A stretch of 64,000 nucleotides of DNA from Gordonia sp. PDNC005 (GCF_016919385.1 NZ_CP070351.1:1736001-1800000), one strand, 5' to 3'; positions 42,729-51,609 are shown, counted from the first letter of the stretch. Numbers and translations: made by a program. Notes: generated from the sequence alone by a model not told the origin.

Positions 42729-44083
42729 GCTTCCGCGCGTGCTGCGTCGCGGATCTCTGCGGCAGCACGACGACCCGACCGGATCGCGCCGTCCATATAG
42801 CCGTTCCACACATCAGACGTCTCGGCGCCCGCCCAGTGGATGCGACCGACCGGCGCCGCCAGCGCCCGGCCGTACTGCGTCCACACGCCGGCGCCCAGCC
42901 GACCGCCGTAACACCCGCGGGTGAACTCCTCAGCCATCCAATCCTGTTCGATCAACTCGATCGGCTCGGCGGCCTGCGGTCCGAAGTACTCGACCAATTG
43001 CGCGATCACAGCGGTTCGACGCTCGTCGGCGCTCAGCTCGGCGGCCGTTCGGGCATGCGCGCCCTCGATGAAACCGACGAGGACACCGCACGACGCATCG
43101 TTCGGCGAGTTGTCCAGGACCACTCCGAACGCGCTGTCCAACCCGAGGACGAACCCGCTCAGACCGTCTTCACGCCAGAACGGGGTGTTGTATGCGACGT
43201 GGTACTTGATCACCGATCCCGCAGGCATCTGCTGTGTGAAGGCGTCGCGCGCGGACGGCAGCGGCGGCGAGTACCGGAAGCGCGAGGCCAGTGTGGTCGG
43301 CACTGCGACGACGACGTGCGACCCGGACACCTGTCCGCCCTCGAACGTGGCGACCACGCCGTTGTCGTCCTGCGCGATGTCACGCACCACGGTGTTCAAG
43401 CGAACGCGCTCGCCCAGTTCGGCGGCCATGCGCTCGGAGATGAGATGAGTGCCGCCGACCACGCGGCGCTCCTGCGCGCCGCCCGTGGTGGCGGCGAGGA
43501 TCTCGAGGCTGGTGCCCGACTTCACGTAGAACAGGAAGTGGAGAAGCGACAGCTCGGGAGTCTCGGCGGAGAAGATGGCCGGCACCAGGGTGCGGAACAT
43601 CCGGATCGCGAGGGAGTCGCCGGAGATCCCGGTGAGCCACTGTTCAAGCGTCTGCCGGTCGAGGGTCTCGGCGTCGGGGGAGGACCAGGGCTGTGCGAGG
43701 TCGACGGTCGACGCCAGGATCTCGATCTGCTCCCAGATCCGGCCGACTTCGGCGGCGACCTCGTCGGGCAGGCCGAACGTCCCGTCCGAATAGAGGAGGC
43801 ACCGACCGTCGACATAGGTCATCGCTTCGCCGTCGTCGTATGTCGGGAAGGTCTCAAGACCGAGTTCGTCGATGAGCCCGAGGACCACATCCTGTGTCGC
43901 ACCCACCCATTGACCGCCGAGTTCGACGGGCACGCCGTTCGCGAGGAAGCCCCCGTGGTTTCGGCCGGCCACGCGGTCGCGCGCCTCCAGCACCACGACG
44001 CTGTTGCCGTCCGACACAAGGGAGCGCGCAGCGCTCAGCCCTGCCAGTCCGGCCCCGACCACGATCACATCGACGTTCTCCAT
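42725..44083 (-). CDS. Flavin monoamine oxidase family protein 2
   Basis: A 452-residue paralogue of the downstream oxidase. It has DVIVVGAGLAGLSAARSL, then AGRNHGG in place of the usual GGRxxT-like motif, LGGQWVGATQ, and GRIHWAGAETSDVWNGYMDGA near the C-terminus. The AGRN variant near the FAD pyrophosphate is unusual. The ATG at 44083 has AGAGGAGAG just upstream. It is the first of two overlapping oxidase genes and lies 93 bases after a TetR gene on the same strand, with an inverted repeat between them. Confidence 0.9.
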   Translation of the reverse strand: MENVDVIVVGAGLAGLSAARSLVSDGNSVVVLEARDRVAGRNHGGFLANGVPVELGGQWVGATQDVVLGLIDELGLETFPTYDDGEAMTYVDGRCLLYSDGTFGLPDEVAAEVGRIWEQIEILASTVDLAQPWSSPDAETLDRQTLEQWLTGISGDSLAIRMFRTLVPAIFSAETPELSLLHFLFYVKSGTSLEILAATTGGAQERRVVGGTHLISERMAAELGERVRLNTVVRDIAQDDNGVVATFEGGQVSGSHVVVAVPTTLASRFRYSPPLPSARDAFTQQMPAGSVIKYHVAYNTPFWREDGLSGFVLGLDSAFGVVLDNSPNDASCGVLVGFIEGAHARTAAELSADERRTAVIAQLVEYFGPQAAEPIELIEQDWMAEEFTRGCYGGRLGAGVWTQYGRALAAPVGRIHWAGAETSDVWNGYMDGAIRSGRRAAAEIRDAARAEA

Positions 44084-44113
44084 GCCGCTCTCCTCTGGGT
44101 GAATCACCAACTC

Positions 44114-44130
44114 AGTCAGTCGTATGACTG
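44114..44130. promoter_or_regulatory. Inverted repeat upstream of the amine oxidase pair
   Basis: CAGTC-GTAT-GACTG (44117-44130), preceded by a further CAGT, lies between the TetR gene and the first oxidase gene. It is a plausible TetR operator. Confidence 0.45.
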
Positions 44131-44176
44131 TGTGCAGAGCGTAAGGCGGATCACACCGAAGATCAAGAGCCTCCGG

Positions 44177-44779
44177 TCAGACGGAGATGCCCGCGACGGC
44201 GACGACCATGTCGACGACGCGATCGAGGTCTCGTTCGGAGCGGGCGTTGTCCGGGTTCACGACACTCTGCAGGAGAAGTCCGTCTATGCCTCCGATGAGC
44301 AGGCGTGCGAGTTGGTCGAACTCGAGTTCCGTGGACTCGCCGGAACGGTCCGCGGCGGCGGTGAACCACGACGCGACGGCGTCCACGTACGAGTCGTACT
44401 GGCGGCGTGGAAGTTCCTGCAGGCCAGGCGTTCTCAACGCATGTGTGACCAGTTCGTACTGAAGGAGCTGGAGGTCGGCGTGTTCGACGACGAGTGTCGA
44501 CCAGAATGTCCTGACACCGACGCGAATCGAGTTCTCCAAGCCTGAGTCGACCGATCCCGATTTCCGAAGAACGCCTGCGATCTCGTCGACGACATCATCG
44601 ATGACGGCTTCGAGGAGACTCAGCTTCGTCGGAAAGACGTATTGGAGGGTGCCGAGCGGGATTCCCGCTTCAGCGGCCACAACCCGCATCGACACGCGGC
44701 CGACTCCATCGCGCATCAAAGCGACGCGGGCGGCGTCGATGACCTGCCGGCGACGTTCGCCCGACTCCACGTAAACCAT
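44177..44779 (-). CDS. TetR family regulator of the amine oxidase pair
   Basis: A 200-residue regulator. The helix-turn-helix GRVSMRVVAAEAGIPLGTLQ is followed by YVFPTKLSLLEAV, the usual TetR third-helix end. The C-terminal domain resembles BetI-like ligand domains in layout. The ATG at 44779 has GGAGGG upstream. It lies upstream of, and in the same direction as, the two oxidase genes, so it probably controls them and itself. Choline- or amine-derived ligands would fit the neighbours but are inferred. Confidence 0.85.
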   Translation of the reverse strand: MVYVESGERRRQVIDAARVALMRDGVGRVSMRVVAAEAGIPLGTLQYVFPTKLSLLEAVIDDVVDEIAGVLRKSGSVDSGLENSIRVGVRTFWSTLVVEHADLQLLQYELVTHALRTPGLQELPRRQYDSYVDAVASWFTAAADRSGESTELEFDQLARLLIGGIDGLLLQSVVNPDNARSERDLDRVVDMVVAVAGISV

Positions 44780-44843
44780 TTGACATCCCTCCGAAGGCGA
44801 ACAGCGCACCGAGATCGGCGGGCACGCAGATCGAGTATCGCAG

Positions 44844-45884
44844 TCACCTGCCGTCAGACCGCGCAGCCCGCCACTCACGTGGGGTGCAGTCGAACCGTCC
44901 GCGGAACCATCGTGAGAAGTTCGATGGACTGGAGAACCCCAGAATCGAAGCGATCTCGGTCAACGAATAGCGGCGTCCGGCCACCAGATGCCCGGCGAGC
45001 GCCGCCCTGGTGTCATCGACCACGGCGGTGAACGTGGTCCCTTCGGCATCCAATCGTCGATGCACGGTCCGACGGTCGACGCCGAGGCTGCGCGCGACCT
45101 GATCAACTGAGCACCGTCCGGTCGGCAACAACATCTCGACCAGCTGTTTGGTGCGTTTGGCGACCGTCGGCGCATTCTCTGCGCTGGTGTCGGCGAGCAT
45201 CCGCCGCGTGTACTCGAGCAGCTGTGGATCCGACGCGCCGATCCTCGTGTCCAGGTCGGAGGCATGAAACGTGACGCCGTCGAAGTCGCGGTCGTACCGC
45301 GCGAGCCCGGCGAACATGCGAGTGGCCATCGCCTGGTCGGCCGGAGGGGAGTGAGTGAACGACACCGACAGGGGACGCCACGTGGGAGGCGACAACTCCC
45401 TCATCAGCGAGTAGAGGACGCCGACGCCGAGGTCGATGGACTGCCGGTCCGAAGCGGGGAAACCCAGATCGATCTCGATCTGCACAGTGGCGACGTCGTC
45501 GGCGACCGACAAGCTGGTGTGCAGAGCCTCGTTGTACATCCGTTCGTGACGGATCAGCATCGACAAGGCGTTCCGCATGCTCGACTCCTCACGGAGCACG
45601 AGACTGAGCGGGCCGAGATGAGACAGCCGACGAAGCTCAGCTAACCGGAGCCCGATGTCGTCGCGGCCCGCCTGCGCCGCTGTCGCCTCAAGCAACGCGA
45701 CGACCGCTTCCGCGGGTATCCACCTGTCCTGCAGACCGATTCCACCCGGATCGAGCCCGACTGATCGCAGCATCCCGAATGCGTCGACACCGAGTGATCT
45801 CGCGAGATCAACGTAGTTCGCCAACGAGGCGTACCGCGCAAGTGGTTTCACATCACTCCTCGTCGCATTCGTGACGACCATCAC
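44844..45884 (-). CDS. AraC family regulator (arabinose-binding-like N-domain)
   Basis: A 346-residue regulator. The N-terminal half (about residues 20-210) is the Arabinose_bd-type domain seen in OruR/ArgR-like AraC members (LARSLGVDAFGMLRSVGLDP start). The C-terminal half is the two-helix-turn-helix AraC domain ending SLTEIASILGFSSPSNFSRW (about 310-330) and FDCTPREWR. It is divergent from the quinone oxidoreductase operon and the space between holds two direct repeats, so it most likely activates that operon in response to its substrate. Confidence 0.89.
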   Translation of the reverse strand: MMVVTNATRSDVKPLARYASLANYVDLARSLGVDAFGMLRSVGLDPGGIGLQDRWIPAEAVVALLEATAAQAGRDDIGLRLAELRRLSHLGPLSLVLREESSMRNALSMLIRHERMYNEALHTSLSVADDVATVQIEIDLGFPASDRQSIDLGVGVLYSLMRELSPPTWRPLSVSFTHSPPADQAMATRMFAGLARYDRDFDGVTFHASDLDTRIGASDPQLLEYTRRMLADTSAENAPTVAKRTKQLVEMLLPTGRCSVDQVARSLGVDRRTVHRRLDAEGTTFTAVVDDTRAALAGHLVAGRRYSLTEIASILGFSSPSNFSRWFRGRFDCTPREWRAARSDGR

Positions 45885-45899
45885 GACCCTGTCCCGATG

Positions 45900-45930
45900 T
45901 GAACAGTTATCCGTCCCGTCATGAACAGTT
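45900..45930. promoter_or_regulatory. Direct repeats, probable AraC-type activator sites
   Basis: TGAACAGTT occurs at 45900-45908 and 45922-45930, 22 bases apart, which is two helical turns and the same orientation. AraC activators bind such direct repeats; the sites lie about 80-110 bases before the next gene. Confidence 0.6.
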
Positions 45931-46009
45931 TAGCCACGTTCCGGCCCATAGTGTCGTTCGCATCACATCACGGCGAGGCCCGCGGGCCACTGAGAGGATC
46001 ACGATTCAC

Positions 46010-46990
46010 ATGGCACAGGCGATTCGCTTCCACAAGGTCGGCGGACCCGACGTCCTCCAGCTCGAAGACGTCGTCGTCGGCGACCCGGCCGCCGGGGAAG
46101 TACGCGTGCGCCACCACGCGATCGGGCTCAACTTCGCCGACACGTACTACCGCACCGGCCTCTACCCGGTACCCCTGCCCAACGGCATGGGCGTCGAAGC
46201 GTCGGGCGTTGTCGAAGCAGTCGGCGCAGGCGTCACCGACTACAACGTCGGCGACCGCGTGACCTACACCTACACGGGCTCACCGCTCGGGGCGTACAGC
46301 ACACACTTCGTTCTGCCGGCTCGTCACCTCATCGCACTGCCGGACGACATCTCGTTCGAGACCGCGGCGGCGTGCACCATGCGCGGCCTCACCGCCGCAT
46401 ATCTGATGCGGCGGATCACCGACTACCGCGAGGGCGACACGATTCTCCTGCACGCGGCTGCAGGAGGCGTCGGGCTGATCGTCGCGCAGTGGGCCAAGCT
46501 CCTCGGTCTCAACGTGATCGGGACGGTGTCGACTCCTGAGAAGGCGGCCGTGGCCCAGGCCGCCGGCGTCGACCACATCGTGTACTACCGCGACGAGGAC
46601 ACCGCAGAACGGGTCCGTGAGATCACCGACGGTGCGGGAGTGCCCGTGGTCCTCGACAGCATCGGCAAGACCACCTACGCGACATCGCTCGACTGCCTCG
46701 CCAAGCGCGGTTTGCTCGTCTGCTTCGGCACCTCCTCTGGCCCGATTCCGCCGATCGATCCGATGCAGCTCGCGATCAAGGGTTCGCTGTTCGTCACGCG
46801 TCCGGGCCTCGCCGACTACATCGCCGATCCGGCCGAACGTGCCGAACTCGCCGGTGAACTGTTCGGCCACATCGCCGCGGGCCGCATCACGGTCCAGGTC
46901 AATCAGACCTACCCGCTTGCCGAAGCATCCCGTGCTCACACCGAACTCGAGTCGGGTGCTCTCACCGGCTCGTCGATCCTCACCGTCTGA
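46010..46990 (+). CDS. Quinone oxidoreductase / MDR-family reductase
   Basis: A 326-residue zinc-independent medium-chain reductase of the QOR type. The N-terminal GroES-like domain is followed by the NADPH fold LLHAAAGGVGLIVAQWAKLLG (AAGGVG dinucleotide loop, about residues 150-155). No zinc ligands are seen at the family positions. The ATG at 46010 gives the usual start MAQAIRFHKVGGPDVLQ, and GAGAGGA lies about 11 bases upstream. It is the first gene of an operon with a dioxygenase, BKACE and a transporter. It may reduce an enone or quinone in that pathway. Confidence 0.9.
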   Translation: MAQAIRFHKVGGPDVLQLEDVVVGDPAAGEVRVRHHAIGLNFADTYYRTGLYPVPLPNGMGVEASGVVEAVGAGVTDYNVGDRVTYTYTGSPLGAYSTHFVLPARHLIALPDDISFETAAACTMRGLTAAYLMRRITDYREGDTILLHAAAGGVGLIVAQWAKLLGLNVIGTVSTPEKAAVAQAAGVDHIVYYRDEDTAERVREITDGAGVPVVLDSIGKTTYATSLDCLAKRGLLVCFGTSSGPIPPIDPMQLAIKGSLFVTRPGLADYIADPAERAELAGELFGHIAAGRITVQVNQTYPLAEASRAHTELESGALTGSSILTV

Positions 46991-47017
46991 ACGTCGCCCT
47001 CGAAGAGGAGAACTGCC

Positions 47018-47899
47018 ATGACACTCACCCACGACGCGCCTCGCACATCGATCCGCGCCGAACGCCTCACCGCCCACCTCGGCGCCGAGTTGTTCGACGT
47101 CGATCTCGCCGCAGTCGCCCATGACGACGACCTGTTCGCCGATCTTCGTGGTCTGCTCGTGGAGCACAAGGTGCTCTTCGTCCGCGACCAAGCGATCAGT
47201 CGAGCCGACCACGTGGCACTCGCCCGCAGATTCGGCGACCTCGAGGATCATCCGGTCGCGTCGTCGGATCCCGACCACCCCGGCCTCGTCCGGATCTACA
47301 AGGACCTCGACAGCCCCGCCGAGCACTACGAGAACGCCTTCCACTGCGATGCGACCTGGCGGGAGTGCCCACCCTTCGGTTCCGTCCTCCGTTGTGTGGA
47401 AGGCCCCGCCGTCGGCGGCGACACCATCTGGGTGGACATGGTCGCGGCGTACAACGCGTTGCCCGACGATGTGAAGCGCCGCATCAACGGTCTCACTGCT
47501 CGTCACTCGATCGAGGCGAGCTTCGGCGCAGCGATGACGCCTGAGAAGCGCGCGGGGCTGCACGCCATGTTCCCGGACGCCGAGCACCCGGTGGTTCGAA
47601 CACATCCGGACACCGGCGAGAAGATCCTGTTCGTGAACGCGTTCGCCACGCACCTCACCAACTTTCACACACCCGACAACGTCCGGTTCGGATACGACTA
47701 CGCGCCAGGTGCGTCGGAGTTGCTGAACTACCTCATCCGCCAGGCATCAGTGCCCGAGTTCCAGGTCCGCTGGCGGTGGACACCCGACAGTTTCGCCATC
47801 TGGGACAACCGCTGCACGCAGCACTACGCCGTTCAGGACTACTGGCCGGCCGTCCGCCGCATGGAACGCGCAGGCATCGTCGGCGACCGCCCGTACTGA
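47018..47899 (+). CDS. TauD/TfdA family Fe(II)/2-oxoglutarate dioxygenase
   Basis: A 293-residue non-heme dioxygenase using 2-oxoglutarate and O2. The iron ligands are H109, D111 (FHCDATW) and H269 (CTQHYAV), and a basic residue after this, R280 or R281, should bind 2-oxoglutarate. Family members hydroxylate next to sulfonate, ether or amine groups. The substrate here is unknown. A GAGGAG ribosome site precedes the ATG. It is 27 bases after the reductase gene and 62 before BKACE. Confidence 0.91.
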   Translation: MTLTHDAPRTSIRAERLTAHLGAELFDVDLAAVAHDDDLFADLRGLLVEHKVLFVRDQAISRADHVALARRFGDLEDHPVASSDPDHPGLVRIYKDLDSPAEHYENAFHCDATWRECPPFGSVLRCVEGPAVGGDTIWVDMVAAYNALPDDVKRRINGLTARHSIEASFGAAMTPEKRAGLHAMFPDAEHPVVRTHPDTGEKILFVNAFATHLTNFHTPDNVRFGYDYAPGASELLNYLIRQASVPEFQVRWRWTPDSFAIWDNRCTQHYAVQDYWPAVRRMERAGIVGDRPY

Positions 47900-47961
47900 T
47901 CCCGCAGTCCCGCAAATCGACCACACAGACCCCGAGAAACCCACCACACTAGGAGAAACCC

Positions 47962-49014
47962 ATGCATTTCCACGACGACTCTTTCTTCCCCGAGGTCCAG
48001 GAGAAGCAGGTCATCACCGTCGCCCCGTACGGTCCCGAGTGGGAGGTCGACGACTTCCCCGAGGACCTGCCACTGAGCATCGAGCAGCACGTTCAGCAGG
48101 CCGTCGACTGCTACGAGGCGGGCGCGACTGTTCTGCACATCCACGTCCGTGAACTCGACGGCAAGGGCAGCAAGCGCCTCTCGAAGTTCAACGAGCTCCT
48201 CGCCGGACTCCGCGAAGCGGTGCCGGACATGATCCTGCAGGTAGGGGGCTCGATCTCGTTCGCACCCGAGGGGGACGGCGCCGACGCGAAGTGGCTCTCG
48301 GACGACACCCGTCACATGCTCGCCGAACTCGACCCGAAGCCCGACCAGGTCACCATCGCGATCAACTCCAGCCAGATGAACATCATGGAGCTGATGACCG
48401 ACGACGACATCGCCGGCACGTCCATGCAGCGTCCCGAGCTGTACGACACCTACCGCGAGATGACCGTCCCCGCGGGTCCCGGCTGGGTTGAAGAGCACCT
48501 CCGCCGCCTCACCGCCAACGGCATCCAGCCGCACTTCCAGCTGTCGTCGATCCCACAGCTCGAGACCGTCGAACGTCTGATCCGTCGCGGTAAGTACATG
48601 GGACCGCTCAACCTCACCTGGGTGGGCATCGGCGGTGGTTTCGACGGTCCTAATCCGTACAACATCGCGAACTTCATGCAGCGTGTTCCCGACGGCGCGA
48701 TGCTCACCCTCGAGACCCTCATGCGGTCTGTCCTGCCGGTGAACACGTTGGCGATCGCGATGGGCCTGCACACCCGCTGCGGCAACGAGGACACCATCTG
48801 GCGCCACAAGGGCGAGAAGATCACCTCTGTCGAGCAGGTACGACAGCTCGTGCGCATCAGCAACGAGCTCGGCCGCGAAGTCGCCACCGGCAAGGAGGCA
48901 CGGGACATCTACCGCATCGGCGAGCAGTACTCGTCGATCGACGAGACCCTCGCAAAGCTCGGCTACGCGCCGAACCGTCAGCCCGGTCAGCTCGGATTCA
49001 CCCAGCACGCGTAA
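47962..49014 (+). CDS. BKACE family beta-keto acid cleavage enzyme (DUF849)
   Basis: A 350-residue zinc enzyme of the BKACE family. It condenses a beta-keto acid with acetyl-CoA to give acetoacetate and a new CoA ester. The zinc His pair is H59 and H61 (HIHVRE). A TIM-barrel is suggested by the repeated strand-helix pattern, with GGSISF and WVGIGGGFDGPNPYN as landmarks. It is slightly longer than the usual 280-310 residues. An AGGAGA ribosome site precedes the ATG. Activity is a family inference; the substrate is unknown. Confidence 0.88.
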   Translation: MHFHDDSFFPEVQEKQVITVAPYGPEWEVDDFPEDLPLSIEQHVQQAVDCYEAGATVLHIHVRELDGKGSKRLSKFNELLAGLREAVPDMILQVGGSISFAPEGDGADAKWLSDDTRHMLAELDPKPDQVTIAINSSQMNIMELMTDDDIAGTSMQRPELYDTYREMTVPAGPGWVEEHLRRLTANGIQPHFQLSSIPQLETVERLIRRGKYMGPLNLTWVGIGGGFDGPNPYNIANFMQRVPDGAMLTLETLMRSVLPVNTLAIAMGLHTRCGNEDTIWRHKGEKITSVEQVRQLVRISNELGREVATGKEARDIYRIGEQYSSIDETLAKLGYAPNRQPGQLGFTQHA

Positions 49015-49028
49015 GGACTGAGACGACA

Positions 49029-50375
49029 ATGGCCCTCATGACGCCTCGAACGGCTGTCGATGCACCGGCCACGGTTGATCTGCCTGTGGGACGCACCTCG
49101 TCCCGCAGGCGGGTCTACCCGTGGATCGTCTTCGGACTCGCGTTCGCCCTGTTGCTGTCGGACTACATGTCCCGACAGGTTCTCGCTGCGGTCTTCGTGC
49201 CGCTCGGGGAGGAGCTCGCCCTCGACAAAGGACAGCTCGGATCGCTGATCTCGGTCGTCGCCCTGATGGTCGGTCTGCTCACGCTGCCGATCTCGATCCT
49301 CGCCGACAGGTGGGGCAGGGTCCGCAGCCTGGTGGTGATGGCGATCCTGTGGTCGATCGCCACGCTCGCGTGTGCCTTCGCGCAGAGCTATGAGCAACTG
49401 CTGATCGCTCGCTTCTTCGTCGGAGTCGGCGAGGCCGCGTACGGCAGCGTCGGCATCGCATTGGTCCTCAGCCTCTTCGCTCCGCGTGTTCACGCAGCCT
49501 TGTCCGCCGCGTTCATGGCGGGCGGATCGTTCGGGACCATGATCGGCACCGCGGTCGGCGGCGTCGTCGCCGTTCACTTCGGATGGCGCTGGTCGATCGG
49601 CGCGATGGCCGTGCTCGGACTGCTGCTTGTCGCAGCGTTCAAGGTGATCGTCACCGAGACGAGGGTCCGCCGACACCAGGCCGTTGACGACGCTCCCGCC
49701 GCGCCCGCCAAGGCCGACGCGCCCAAGGGCGCCAGGGCTCCGCTGTCGAGCCTGTTCACCAACCCCGCCGTCATCTGCGCTTACATCGGCAGCGGCCTGC
49801 AGATGTTCATGGCAGCCGTGATGCTCACATGGCTCCCGACGTTCTTCAAAGAGGAGTACACGATGACCGTCGACAAGGCGGGCGGCGCAGCAGCGTTGTT
49901 CGTGCTCCTCGTCGGCACCGGCATGATCGTGTGCGGCGTGATCGCGGACCGCGTCAGTCGCCAGGACCCCACCCGCAAATGGACCGCAGGCATCGGGTTC
50001 TGCTCGTTCGCGTTCATCTCGTTGGGGATCGCGTTCCAGCTTCCGACAGGTGGACTTCAACTGGCACTGATGGCGGTCGGCGCGTTCTTCTCGGCGGGTT
50101 GCTCCGGCACCACGGCCGCGATGGTGGCGTCTCTCACTCACAAGTCGGTGCAGGCCTCAGCCATGGGAACCCTGACCTTGGCGAACAATCTTCTCGGCCT
50201 CGCCGCGGCGCCATTCGTCATCGGCGTGCTCGCGGACCACATGTCTCTGGCCGACGCCCTCGCCATCGCACCGCTGGTCTACATCCCGGCGGCCGCCGCG
50301 ATGTACATCGGACGACGGCTGCACCCGCGCGGCCTTGCGAAACTCCAGGCCCTGTCGACCCGAGTCGAGCGATGA
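49029..50375 (+). CDS. MFS transporter (organic anion importer type)
   Basis: A 448-residue permease with 12 predicted spans. The loop 2-3 motif LADRWGRVRSL and the repeated loop 8-9 motif ADRVSRQDPTRKW are visible, and the N-terminus before span 1 is about 35 residues. A conserved DYMSRQV in span 1 is typical of the anion/aromatic-acid importers. It lies 14 bases after BKACE in the same operon, so it probably imports the pathway substrate. The stop overlaps the next gene's ATG (ATGA). Confidence 0.9.
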   Translation: MALMTPRTAVDAPATVDLPVGRTSSRRRVYPWIVFGLAFALLLSDYMSRQVLAAVFVPLGEELALDKGQLGSLISVVALMVGLLTLPISILADRWGRVRSLVVMAILWSIATLACAFAQSYEQLLIARFFVGVGEAAYGSVGIALVLSLFAPRVHAALSAAFMAGGSFGTMIGTAVGGVVAVHFGWRWSIGAMAVLGLLLVAAFKVIVTETRVRRHQAVDDAPAAPAKADAPKGARAPLSSLFTNPAVICAYIGSGLQMFMAAVMLTWLPTFFKEEYTMTVDKAGGAAALFVLLVGTGMIVCGVIADRVSRQDPTRKWTAGIGFCSFAFISLGIAFQLPTGGLQLALMAVGAFFSAGCSGTTAAMVASLTHKSVQASAMGTLTLANNLLGLAAAPFVIGVLADHMSLADALAIAPLVYIPAAAAMYIGRRLHPRGLAKLQALSTRVER

Positions 50376-50950
50376 GCGCGCCGACCGTGGTGGTCGTCCC
50401 CGGGCTCCGCGGCGCTGCACCGGCGCACTGGCAGGAGCTGTACGCCGCACGCACACCCGGTACGGTCACCGTCGGGTTCCCGCCGAAGGATCGGTGGCAC
50501 GACCTGCACGCTCGTACCGCGCTCATCGAGGACGCGGTCGCCGCGGTGGACGGTTCGGTCATCCTGCTCGCCCACAGCGCAGGTGTGCTCGCCACGGTTC
50601 ACTGGGCACGGACTGCCGGGATGTCGACCGACTCGGTGATCGGTGCCGTGCTTGCGACGCCGCCCGACTTCGACGTCGATTGGCCCGAACCGCATCCGCG
50701 GCCCACAGAGTTGGCGGCCGAGGGGTGGACGCCCATTCCGCGGGCGAGGTTGCCGTTTCCGTCGATCCTGGCTGCGAGCCGCAACGACCCGCTGGCCCGT
50801 ATGCGTTCCAGCGCTGGGCTCGCCGAGGTGTGGGGGAGCAGACTGGTCGACCTCGGAGACGCGGGACATCTCAATCCGGCCTCCGGGTTCGGCGAGTGGC
50901 CGCTCGTCGATGACCTGATCACCGAGATCGCGCTTCAGCGCACCTCGTAG
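50372..50950 (+). CDS. Small alpha/beta hydrolase (RBBP9/YdeN type)
   Basis: A 192-residue serine hydrolase of the RBBP9/YdeN family. The nucleophile sits in LLAHSAGVLA (S71), the acid is likely in SRNDPLAR, and the His is in GDAGHLNPASGFGEWP, the characteristic RBBP9 end motif. The ATG at 50372 overlaps the transporter stop by 4 bases, so it is the last gene of the AraC-controlled operon. A substrate is not predictable. The 3' end overlaps the convergent bluB gene by 16 bases. Confidence 0.88.
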   Translation: MSAPTVVVVPGLRGAAPAHWQELYAARTPGTVTVGFPPKDRWHDLHARTALIEDAVAAVDGSVILLAHSAGVLATVHWARTAGMSTDSVIGAVLATPPDFDVDWPEPHPRPTELAAEGWTPIPRARLPFPSILAASRNDPLARMRSSAGLAEVWGSRLVDLGDAGHLNPASGFGEWPLVDDLITEIALQRTS

Positions 50951-51582
50951 CGGACTTCCGGCGACGTGCGAGCCTGCCACCCGAGCCGTTCGAGCTCCGG
51001 TGTCTGCTCCAGCGTCTCCGGGTAGCCCACACACAGATATCCGACAAGAATCCAGTCGCCCGGGACGTCCAACGCCCGGGCGACTGCGTCAGGTTCCAGA
51101 ATCGACACCCAGCCGACGCCCACACCGCGAGCGCGGGCGGCCAACCACAGCGTTGAGATCGCCGTCACCACCGAGTACTCGAGGGTTTGCGGCATCGTGC
51201 GTCGTCCGAGGCCTGCGCCCTGGTGGGGTTCCGGGACGCAGAACACCGCGAGATGAACGGGTGCGTCGTCGAGACCGGCGAGCTTGAGACCGGTGTACAC
51301 CTTCGCCTTCTCGCCCCGGTAGCCGTCCAGCGCCTCGGCATTGCACCGCTCGAAGCTTGCCTTGACCGCTGCTCGGGGAACGTCGGACACCACTTGGACC
51401 CACCTCCACGGCTGGCTGTTGCCGACCGATGGAGACAGTTCGGCGGAGGCGAGGATCTCGTCGAGCACACCGTCGGCGAGCGGATCGGTCCGGAAGCGAC
51501 GAACGTCGCGGCGCCAGCGGAGCAGTTCGTCCAGTTCGTCGACGAACTCAGCGCTGAACGTACCGTCCTTGTTCGTACCCAT
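50935..51582 (-). CDS. bluB: 5,6-Dimethylbenzimidazole synthase BluB
   Basis: Flavin-destroying nitroreductase-fold enzyme that makes dimethylbenzimidazole, the lower ligand of B12, from reduced FMN and O2. The 215-residue protein has the BluB-specific PSVGNSQPWRW, LGRRTMPQTLEYSVVTAI and GVGVGWVSIL segments, which other nitroreductases lack. It starts at ATG 51582. It completes lower-ligand supply for the B12 cluster at the left end, 40 kb away. It has no B12 gene next to it and no riboswitch in the 27-base gap upstream. BluB rather than a general nitroreductase is well supported. Confidence 0.9.
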   Translation of the reverse strand: MGTNKDGTFSAEFVDELDELLRWRRDVRRFRTDPLADGVLDEILASAELSPSVGNSQPWRWVQVVSDVPRAAVKASFERCNAEALDGYRGEKAKVYTGLKLAGLDDAPVHLAVFCVPEPHQGAGLGRRTMPQTLEYSVVTAISTLWLAARARGVGVGWVSILEPDAVARALDVPGDWILVGYLCVGYPETLEQTPELERLGWQARTSPEVRYEVR

Positions 51583-51609
51583 CGGGCGACCGTACCCCGT
51601 GATGGCGGC

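Noticed and set aside
42836-44545. 569-residue plus-strand frame over the oxidase and TetR genes
   Set aside because: It crosses the ends of two well-supported minus-strand genes and the gap between them.
46280-47668. 462-residue minus-strand frame over the reductase and dioxygenase genes
   Set aside because: It spans two real genes and their intergenic ribosome site; no family resemblance.
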